This document shows, in pieces, positions 26,483 to 33,488 of a stretch of 35,975 nucleotides of DNA (within the stretch, counting starts at the first letter, position 1; each line of letters opens with the position of its first letter). Origin of the DNA: Marinifilaceae bacterium (lineage in GTDB: Bacteria > Bacteroidota > Bacteroidia > Bacteroidales > Marinifilaceae); contig JAFGYE010000072.1 in assembly GCA_016936255.1 (NCBI GenBank), positions 1-35,975 on the forward strand, written 5' to 3'. The position numbers and the translations under genes were made by a program. The notes under the pieces are model-generated. The model saw only the letters and a program-made list of their open reading frames with translations, had not been told where the DNA came from and searched no databases.

Positions 26483-26950
26483 CTAAAACTTTCGTTCTTT
26501 TAAAAGATTTCCTTTTTCATCCCAAATATACCAGGTTCCAACTTTTTCTCCCTCACTATATTCCATCTCATATCTTTTAACGCCATTATCGTCCCAGATA
26601 TACCATTTTCCGTGTTTTTTGTTCCGTTTGTAAGTTGCTTCTGCAATTTTTACAGAATTATCGTTCCAGGTAATCCAGGTACCATCCATTAATCCGTCGG
26701 AATAAGAACGAACCTCCTGAATTTTTTCATTTTCGAAGTAAAGCGTAATTTTTCCATTTCGCTTTCCCTCCGCTAAATTCATTTCTATTCGTTTGTTACC
26801 ATTCTCGTAAAATTCGGTATAAGTTCCCGTATACAAATCTCCCGTTGTATTATAATACAATCCTTCAACTTCCTTAATCACCTGGGATATGGAGTGATTT
26901 GTTAGCAGACAAAATAAAATGCCCAAAACAACTGTTAACTTCCTGCTCAT
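26483..26950 (-). CDS. Exported YwqK/MORN-repeat protein
   Basis: A 155-residue protein with a signal peptide ending near SIS-Q and four to five beta-hairpin repeats of about 22 residues built on the pattern [YW]xxxGxK...EGxxxGxWxxW (for example NGKITLYFENEKIQE, DGTWITWNDNSVKI, HGKWYIWDDNGVKR). YwqK-type repeats are often labelled antitoxin in databases, but this secreted single copy gives no support for a toxin-antitoxin role; I call it an envelope protein of unknown function. It starts 9 bases after the carboxypeptidase-like gene on the same strand. Confidence 0.75.
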   Translation of the reverse strand: MSRKLTVVLGILFCLLTNHSISQVIKEVEGLYYNTTGDLYTGTYTEFYENGNKRIEMNLAEGKRNGKITLYFENEKIQEVRSYSDGLMDGTWITWNDNSVKIAEATYKRNKKHGKWYIWDDNGVKRYEMEYSEGEKVGTWYIWDEKGNLLKERKF

Positions 26951-26959
26951 TTATAAAAA

Positions 26960-27331
26960 TTAATCCTTTTTAAGAACCAGGCGAATAACATTGTTTACAC
27001 CATTCACATTCACATCCTTTAATTTATTGTCATTATACGAAATATAACTCGACAAAATGTTGTAATTACCCGGAACAACATTGGAAATTCTGAAATTTCC
27101 ATCAAAATCCGTATAAACTGTTTCATTCGAACCTTCGAAACGGATAGCAACTCCTGTTAATGCTTCACCAGTTTCATTATCCAAAACAACACCAGTTAAA
27201 CTCGTTGTTATCATTGCTGCCATTTCGGCAACTTCTATTTCTTTATCGCCCACAGGCGTAACTACTTTTACTGCCTTACTTTCAAGACCTAAAACAAGCA
27301 GTATGGCAAAAAGGAATATTAATTTTTTCAT
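26960..27331 (-). CDS. Stand-alone carboxypeptidase-regulatory-like domain protein
   Basis: A 123-residue exported protein: signal peptide (cleavage near residue 20) plus one beta-sandwich domain (TSLTGVVLDNETGEALTGV ... YTDFDGNFRISNVVPGNYNI ... NNVIRLVLKKD) of the type normally found at the N-terminus of SusC/TonB-dependent receptors, as in the receptor at 30730. On its own it cannot be a receptor. It heads a two-gene unit with the YwqK protein. Its partner and function are unknown. Confidence 0.8.
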   Translation of the reverse strand: MKKLIFLFAILLVLGLESKAVKVVTPVGDKEIEVAEMAAMITTSLTGVVLDNETGEALTGVAIRFEGSNETVYTDFDGNFRISNVVPGNYNILSSYISYNDNKLKDVNVNGVNNVIRLVLKKD

Positions 27332-27549
27332 TTTTCTGTTTTCGATTTAAGAAGATTACTTTATCGCTATGTGTTTTTTTAATTAACTTAATTTCTTTAT
27401 TTTTGAGTAGGATTAAAAATCTGATTGATTGTCCTTCTCTTACACAAGCAAATGTAGGCTGGTATAATCTGAAAGAGATTAGAATAAGCTTATTAAAATA
27501 TTAAGTATGAGTTAACTTTTTATTGAGAAATTATTACAACCTACCTTGC

Positions 27550-28254
27550 ATGACTATAAAAAGCTACATATCAGAATGTATCAACGATTTTATTAACTTA
27601 TTCTACCCAAGATTATGTGAGGCTTGCGGTAATTATCTATTTAAAAATGAAGCAACAATTTGCACCAAATGTTTATTTCATTTACCCAAAACGGATTTTC
27701 ATCTGCATAAAAACAATCCTGTCTCGATATTGTTTTGGGGTAGAGTAAATATTAATTATGCCGCTTCGTATTATACATTTAGTAAAGGAAGTCAGTTTCA
27801 GAAGTTAATTCACAAATTGAAATATCACAATAAACAAGAAATTGGAATTGCATTGGGAAAACACTTTGGTGAAAGTCTAAAAAATTCAGAATTTTTTAAA
27901 GATATTGATGTTATTATTCCTGTTCCACTGCATCCAAAGAAAGAAAAAATAAGAGGATACAATCAAGCAGAATTAGTAGCTCTTGGCCTTGGAAAATCTA
28001 TGCTGAAACCTACTGATTCAAAAAATTTAATCAGAAAGATTCATACCGAATCACAAACTAAAAAGAACAAATTAGAACGATGGCAAAATGTGGATAACAT
28101 CTTTGAGCTGATAGAGCCATCGAATCTAATTAACAAGCACATTTTATTGGTTGATGATGTAGTAACCACAGGATCAACCCTTGAGGCGTGCGCTCATGCC
28201 CTATTAAAAGCCGAGGGTGCAAAAGTTAGTATCGCCACCCTGGCATATGCTTAA
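27550..28254 (+). CDS. ComF-family phosphoribosyltransferase-like protein
   Basis: A 234-residue cytosolic protein with an N-terminal zinc-ribbon (LCEACGNYL ... ICTKCLF), a central region (IPVPLHPKKEKIRGYNQAE), and a phosphoribosyltransferase PRPP loop (VDDVVTTGST) near the end. ComF proteins are linked to DNA uptake in competent bacteria but are also widespread housekeeping proteins of unclear biochemistry. I start at the ATG at 27550; a TTG nine codons earlier is possible. Its stop overlaps that of the convergent response regulator by four bases, with no terminator between. Confidence 0.88.
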   Translation: MTIKSYISECINDFINLFYPRLCEACGNYLFKNEATICTKCLFHLPKTDFHLHKNNPVSILFWGRVNINYAASYYTFSKGSQFQKLIHKLKYHNKQEIGIALGKHFGESLKNSEFFKDIDVIIPVPLHPKKEKIRGYNQAELVALGLGKSMLKPTDSKNLIRKIHTESQTKKNKLERWQNVDNIFELIEPSNLINKHILLVDDVVTTGSTLEACAHALLKAEGAKVSIATLAYA

Positions 28255-28955
28255 TCTACATCAACAAATTTATATCCTACTCCTTTAATTGTTTGAATAA
28301 AACGATCGCCAATTTTTTCACGCAATTTCCGAATATGTACATCTATTGTACGATCTCCAACAATAATTTTTTCGCCCCAAATGGCCGCATAAATATCATC
28401 ACGGGTAAATACTTTTTCCGGACGCGATACCAACAATAATAACAACTCAAATTCTTTTCTTGGTAATGAAAACTCATTTCCATTTTGAATAATTAGATAA
28501 CGCTCCCTGTCAATCGATAAATTCCCAATCGTAATCAATCGGGTTGATGGATTCGAAGTATCATCAGAAATTCGTCCTGATCTTTTCAAAAGAGCATTTA
28601 CCCGGCTTATAAATACCTTTGGTTTAATTGGCTTATTAATATAGTCATCGGCTCCTGCTTCAAAACCTGCAATTTGAGAATAATCTTCTCCTCGCGCGGT
28701 TAAGAAAGAAATCAATACATCCTGAAAATCTGGTATTGAACGAATTTTTTCGCATGTTTCAATTCCATCCATCTCCGGCATCATCACATCTAAAATAATT
28801 AAATGAGGATGAAATTTTTTAGCTTTTTCAATGGCTTCAACGCCATTTCCAGCTGTGGCAACCTGAAAACCTTCTTTTTTCAGATTATAACTCAAAAATT
28901 CGAGAATATCAGATTCATCATCTACCAATAAAATCTTGTAATCGCTGCTTTCCAT
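28251..28955 (-). CDS. OmpR/PhoB-family response regulator
   Basis: A 234-residue DNA-binding regulator. The receiver domain has D12/D13, phosphoacceptor D56 (ILDVMMPEMDG), T86 and K108 (INKPIKP). The C-terminal winged helix carries FSLPRKEFELLLLL and TIDVHIRKLREKIGD ... GVGYKF. It lies 25 bases downstream of the histidine kinase on the same strand. By arrangement and by the divergent receptor/lipoprotein operon I infer a PhoB-like role in phosphate control, but sequence alone cannot separate PhoB from other OmpR-family regulators. Confidence 0.9.
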   Translation of the reverse strand: MESSDYKILLVDDESDILEFLSYNLKKEGFQVATAGNGVEAIEKAKKFHPHLIILDVMMPEMDGIETCEKIRSIPDFQDVLISFLTARGEDYSQIAGFEAGADDYINKPIKPKVFISRVNALLKRSGRISDDTSNPSTRLITIGNLSIDRERYLIIQNGNEFSLPRKEFELLLLLVSRPEKVFTRDDIYAAIWGEKIIVGDRTIDVHIRKLREKIGDRFIQTIKGVGYKFVDVD

Positions 28956-28980
28956 TATATTTTTGGCTATTTAGTTTTGT

Positions 28981-30018
28981 TTATTTCGCTTTGTCCAGTG
29001 TAAACGTAAAACTTGCACCCTCGCCGTATGTGCTGCTAACATTTATAGTTTGGTTATGAGCATCAATAATGTGTTTAACAATAGCAAGTCCTAATCCAGA
29101 ACCTCCCATATTTCGGGACCGGCTTTTATCCACTCTAAAGAAGCGTTCGAAAATCCGGGGAAGATTATCAGGCTCAATTCCAATGCCATTATCCCGAATT
29201 TCGATCAGAAACGTTTTATCCATACTCATTACTTCAATATGTGTTGTTCCTTTGTTTTTTCCATATTTAATAGAATTAACAAGCAGATTATTCACAACCT
29301 GGAATATTTCCTTTTTATCTGCATACACAAATTTAGAACTATCATTTTCTTGTGCAAAAACAAGCTTTATATTATTCTTTTTGGCTCTAATTTCCTGCAT
29401 CTCGAGCACCTCATTTATCAAATCGACGATATTAAACCGCTCAAAACACAATTTTAATTCTCCTGATTCCAGTTTTGAAATAACTTCCAGATCCTTAACA
29501 ATTGTAATCATACGGTTGATGCTTTTTTCGGTCCGCTCCAAATACATTCTATTAATAGATTGATCTTCCAGACCTCCATCCAACAAGGTAAGAACATAAC
29601 CTTGAATATTAAAGATAGGTGTCTTAAGCTCATGAGAGACGTTACCAATAAATTCTTTTCGGTATTTCTCTTGTTTTTTTAATTGTGAAACCAGCGATCC
29701 CCTGTTTTCGCTCCATTCCATCACTTCCATTTCCACGGCATGCAAAGCATCAGTATTTTGAACTTTTTCAGCTAAATCCTTATCAATTAACTGAGTATCA
29801 TGAATTGTTTTATAAAGTATTCTGATTTTAGAATATAAAAATCGATCAACGAGATACTTTGTCATGAAATAAACCAGCAAACCTGTAATAATTGTAAATA
29901 TAATCAGATACAACAAATTAAAGGGTAAAAAATAGGTGAGCCCGTATAGTAATATACTTAGCAATGCAGTAAATAAACTTAGATAGACTGTAACCTTTTT
30001 TGATGAAATCAATTTCAT
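28981..30018 (-). CDS. PhoR-like sensor histidine kinase
   Basis: A 345-residue kinase. Two adjacent membrane helices (about 10-31 and 34-53) are joined by a very short loop, so there is no periplasmic sensor domain, and no PAS domain is evident in the linker. Phosphoacceptor H129 sits in FIGNVSHELKTPI, followed by the N box (NNLLVNSIKYG), G1 (DNGIGI), F box (IFERFFRVD) and G2 (GGSGLGLAIVK). A hairpin anchor with no external sensor fits a PhoR-type kinase that reads transporter or PhoU state rather than an external ligand. It is transcribed first, followed by the regulator. Confidence 0.9.
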   Translation of the reverse strand: MKLISSKKVTVYLSLFTALLSILLYGLTYFLPFNLLYLIIFTIITGLLVYFMTKYLVDRFLYSKIRILYKTIHDTQLIDKDLAEKVQNTDALHAVEMEVMEWSENRGSLVSQLKKQEKYRKEFIGNVSHELKTPIFNIQGYVLTLLDGGLEDQSINRMYLERTEKSINRMITIVKDLEVISKLESGELKLCFERFNIVDLINEVLEMQEIRAKKNNIKLVFAQENDSSKFVYADKKEIFQVVNNLLVNSIKYGKNKGTTHIEVMSMDKTFLIEIRDNGIGIEPDNLPRIFERFFRVDKSRSRNMGGSGLGLAIVKHIIDAHNQTINVSSTYGEGASFTFTLDKAK

Positions 30019-30055
30019 ATGATAATAATATGTTTTTTAATTGCAATATAGCCTG

Positions 30056-30072
30056 TCCCGAATTTATCGGGA
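30056..30072. repeat. Small perfect inverted repeat
   Basis: TCCCGA, five bases, TCGGGA, just upstream of the kinase gene. The 11 bases CCCGAATTTAT recur at 446-456. Could be a protein site or a dispersed element. Confidence 0.5.
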
Positions 30073-30261
30073 GAACTTGCCATGTACCAATAATTATCCC
30101 CTGTGTCAAAATATCCTTGTCACAGACGTTTCATATAAATTTTAAAATGCTATTTCAAGTAAGTAAACCAACAATAATGACGTAAAATAAGGATTACTGA
30201 ATCACTCTTTTTTCGATCAGCAAATATTTAAATAAAAGTAAGATAATCTTTGAAATCTATG

Positions 30262-30328
30262 TTAAGTTTTCATTAATCTTATTGTAGTTCAATTGTTTAA
30301 ATATTAATAAAATCTTAATAATTAAGAC
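30262..30328 (+). promoter_or_regulatory. Candidate Pho-box direct repeats
   Basis: TTAATAA-AATC-TTAATAA (30304-30321) is an exact 7-bp repeat with a 4-bp spacer, followed by TTAAGAC at 30322. TTAAGTT-TTCA-TTAATCT (30262-30279) has the same 11-bp period, and the two arrays lie 42 bases apart, about four helical turns. TTAATA fits the relaxed PhoP hexamer consensus. The sites lie 400 bases from the receptor start and about 240 from the kinase start, so which gene they would serve is unclear. Confidence 0.35.
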
Positions 30329-30366
30329 ATAAAAATAATTAAGCCCGATAATTTCGTCTTAAAAAA

Positions 30367-30394
30367 GTGAGAAATATTTCGTGAGAAATTTTCG
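30367..30394. repeat. Imperfect 14-bp tandem repeat
   Basis: Two adjacent copies beginning GTGAGAAAT, differing at four positions, in the kinase/receptor control region. Confidence 0.5.
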
Positions 30395-30729
30395 ATCATT
30401 TTTACTCGAAAAAATAAATAAATCAAAAAAACTGTCTTAAAAAAACACTGTAATAATTTCGCAATCTCATTGTAATAATAACGAAGCAAATATAAATAAC
30501 ACACTAATTACATTTGACTTACCTACTGGCTCAATTATCAATGTAAATATCATCTTTACATTCACTTCACATTTGTTTTACAAACGAATCAATCCCTAAC
30601 TTAAAATTAACACCAGCAGTTTAATTTGATAATTTTTATTTAAAACATACTTATCATTCTAATCACAGTTCTTCCCTAACATCGCAATGTGAATAGAAAG
30701 TAAAAACGTATTGACTTATTTTTTGAAAA

Positions 30730-33453
30730 ATGATTAAACAAGTAATCTTAGTTTTATTACTAAGCATTTCATCAATTAGTGTATTTGCACAAAAGGGAAG
30801 CGCAAAAGGAAATGTGAAGGATGGAAAAACCGGAGAAGCATTAATTGGAGCATCGGTATATGTAGACGGTACTACTATTGGAACTGTAACCGATTTTGAT
30901 GGTAATTATATACTCTCAAATATACCAACAGGTATTGTAATCCTAAAATGTTCTTTTATCTCTTACGAAACCTTATCGAAAGAAAACATCACCGTTAATG
31001 AAGGAAACCCGGTGAATGTAGATTTTGTATTAGGATCATCTACAGTGGAACTAAACGATGTAAAGGTTTTTGCAAAGGCAAAAAGAGAATCGGAAGTAGT
31101 ATTGCTGTTGGATCAGAAAAAATCTGCAGTCATTAAACAATCTATTGGGGCTCAGGAATTAGCCAACCAAGGTGTTTCCGATGCTGCTGCTGCAGCAACT
31201 AAAATTACCGGAATTTCGAAACAGGAAGGAACCAACGGATTAAACGTTCGTGGATTAGGCGATAGGTACAACTCAACAAGTTTGAATGGTTTGCCTTTAC
31301 CATCAAACGATTCTGAATTTAAAAATATTGACTTGAAACTATTTTCAACTGATATTATCGAATTTGTTGATGTTCAAAAAGTTTCTATGGCTAATCTTTC
31401 AGGAGATTTTGCAGGTGCTAATATTAATATAATTTCGAAAAAGCACAATGGCGAAGACTTTTTTAAGGTGGGTTTAAAAACAGGATTCAACTCAAGCATG
31501 CTTGATGCCGATCAATTCTATATGAGTGACGGACCTAATTTTACCGGTTTTTACAACTCAAATTATCCAACCGATTTTTCAAATTATAAATTTGAGAACA
31601 AATGGAATCCACAGGAAAAATCAATTGATCCAAATTTGGGTATAACATTATCCAGAGGAAAAACCTATGATTTTAAAAATTCCAAACTGAACATTTTTGG
31701 AACACTTTCCTTCGATAATGAATACTACTACGGAGAACTTACGGAAAGAAAAATAAATGGCAGTGATGACTTAAGACAGGATTTATCGGGTGAAGAGTAC
31801 CAATATGATACTCAAACAACCGGAATGATGAATTTAAATTACAATTGGAGAAATTCCAATATTTATTTGAATGCAATGTTCTTAAATACTTCGGAAGATT
31901 GGATTGGAAGCGGTACTGGCTACATTAAAGATTTGGCTGAAGAAGGTGCATTCGTTCGAAAAATGGAATTCGAAAGAAATACTGTACTTGTGAACCAACT
32001 GTTGGGAGATCATAAGGTAAATTCTAAAATAAATATCAATTGGGGAATAACCTATAATAATGTAAATAACATTGTCCCCGACAGAAGATATATTACCATG
32101 GAGAATGGTACTGATACGGAAAAAGAATTTGCAACAAATGATCAGGCCAACAATAACAGATATTATCATGATCTGGTTGAAGATGAAATAGCAGGCAATT
32201 TTAATCTGGATTACAAATTTGGAGAAGGATTTGAAGATACCGTTTACAAAGGAAAAGTAAGTGTAGGCTATTCAGGAAAATTTAAAACAAGAAGCTTTGA
32301 AGCGGTTCAGTTCAATCATAAAATTTTAAACAATAGATTTACCAATATCAACGATATTGATTCCTATTTTAACAATGAAAATCTTCAAAATAAAACATTT
32401 GACTTAAAAGTAAGATCAAGCGATTTTGTAATTCTTTCAACTTATGATGGGAAACAAACCATTAATGCAGGCTTTGCTTCTCTGGAATACAATTTTACTG
32501 CCCGCTTGTTGCTTTTATTAGGAGTTAGACTTGAGAATGTTTATCAGCAAATTGAATACAATACAGCTTTAGGAAAGGGGAAGGAAGATTTTACCGAATT
32601 AAATGTATTGCCAAATCTGTCCTTACGATACGCCTTAACTGATAAATCAAACCTGCGATTTGCAGCCGGCGTTACTTATACACTTCCACAATTTAAAGAA
32701 ACTGCTTTGTTTTCTTTTCAAAATAAAAACGAAGCTACTTTAGGTAATCCGTATTTAACTCCATCGAAAAACTACAATGGAGAATTGAAATGGGAAGTAT
32801 ACCCGAAACCAAACGAATTATTTTCTGTTGCCATTTTTGGAAAATACATCGCCGACCCGATCAATAAATTTGTAATGGCATCAGCCAGTAACGATTTTAC
32901 CTATGCAAATACAGGAGATTGGGCTTATGTATATGGAGTAGAGCTGGAAGCTAAAAAAGATATTCTCACAATTTCTTCCGGAAATTCTGCTAAAAAATTA
33001 TACACAACTGCCAATCTTACCTTAATGAAAACTGAGCAGACATTGGATAGTGAAAAAATTAACGAACAATCTCAAGGTCTTGTAAATGCAAATTTCAATA
33101 AAGATAAAGAAGAATTACAAGGTGCTGCTCCGCTTATTGCAAATGCAAATTTAAGTTATAAATATTCTTGGAACACTGTTAATTCAATAACCTCTACCAT
33201 TTCCTACAATTATGTTTCTGACCGATTAAATCTAATTGGATATGCATCACTGGGAAATCAGGTAGACAAGGAAATTCACAATCTTGATTTTGTTGTAAAA
33301 TCAAAATTAAAAAAGTTCGGTGTAAACCTCTCTGTAAAAAATATATTAAACCAGAATATAGATAGAATTCAGAAAAACGAAACCCAAAACTGGTTAGTTA
33401 AACACCATAAAAAAGGAGTAAAATTCAGTTTGGGAGTAAACTATACATTTTAA
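30730..33453 (+). CDS. TonB-dependent outer-membrane receptor
   Basis: A 907-residue receptor with a signal peptide (ending VFAQ), an N-terminal carboxypeptidase-regulatory-like domain (about 24-106, KDGKTGEALIGASVYV), a plug domain (about 135-235, with LNVRGLGDRYNSTSLNGLPLP and FAGANINIISKK) and a long C-terminal 22-strand-type beta barrel ending GVNYTF. It imports an unknown substrate across the outer membrane with TonB energy. It is followed after 35 bases by a large lipoprotein, but that is not SusD-like. The kinase and regulator are divergent, so control by them is plausible. The 5' leader is long if the box at 30509 is used. Confidence 0.93.
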   Translation: MIKQVILVLLLSISSISVFAQKGSAKGNVKDGKTGEALIGASVYVDGTTIGTVTDFDGNYILSNIPTGIVILKCSFISYETLSKENITVNEGNPVNVDFVLGSSTVELNDVKVFAKAKRESEVVLLLDQKKSAVIKQSIGAQELANQGVSDAAAAATKITGISKQEGTNGLNVRGLGDRYNSTSLNGLPLPSNDSEFKNIDLKLFSTDIIEFVDVQKVSMANLSGDFAGANINIISKKHNGEDFFKVGLKTGFNSSMLDADQFYMSDGPNFTGFYNSNYPTDFSNYKFENKWNPQEKSIDPNLGITLSRGKTYDFKNSKLNIFGTLSFDNEYYYGELTERKINGSDDLRQDLSGEEYQYDTQTTGMMNLNYNWRNSNIYLNAMFLNTSEDWIGSGTGYIKDLAEEGAFVRKMEFERNTVLVNQLLGDHKVNSKININWGITYNNVNNIVPDRRYITMENGTDTEKEFATNDQANNNRYYHDLVEDEIAGNFNLDYKFGEGFEDTVYKGKVSVGYSGKFKTRSFEAVQFNHKILNNRFTNINDIDSYFNNENLQNKTFDLKVRSSDFVILSTYDGKQTINAGFASLEYNFTARLLLLLGVRLENVYQQIEYNTALGKGKEDFTELNVLPNLSLRYALTDKSNLRFAAGVTYTLPQFKETALFSFQNKNEATLGNPYLTPSKNYNGELKWEVYPKPNELFSVAIFGKYIADPINKFVMASASNDFTYANTGDWAYVYGVELEAKKDILTISSGNSAKKLYTTANLTLMKTEQTLDSEKINEQSQGLVNANFNKDKEELQGAAPLIANANLSYKYSWNTVNSITSTISYNYVSDRLNLIGYASLGNQVDKEIHNLDFVVKSKLKKFGVNLSVKNILNQNIDRIQKNETQNWLVKHHKKGVKFSLGVNYTF

Positions 33454-33488
33454 AAAAATTCCATTTTATAATTAAAAAAAAAGAAAAA

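Larger units (their letters stand above)
30019..30729. other. Large divergent control region between kinase and receptor
   Basis: 711 bases without a convincing gene, AT-rich. It contains an inverted repeat at 30056-30072, two 11-bp-period direct-repeat arrays at 30262-30279 and 30304-30328, a 14-bp tandem repeat at 30367-30394, and a TACATTTG match to the -7 box at 30509-30516 on the plus strand. On the minus strand TATATTTG occurs at 30487-30494. Confidence 0.55.

Noticed and set aside
26483-26950. YwqK-type protein as half of a toxin-antitoxin pair
   Set aside because: It has a signal peptide and no toxin-like neighbour, so the common database label is not supported.
29069-29563. 164-residue open frame antisense to the histidine kinase
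   Set aside because: It lies entirely inside a well-supported kinase gene, and its Ser/Ile-rich product looks like a reverse-frame shadow.
30098-30126. CTGTG ... CACAG arrangement resembling an E. coli Pho box
   Set aside because: TGTCA half-sites are spaced 14 bp apart instead of 11, and the inverted version is only 5 bp long.
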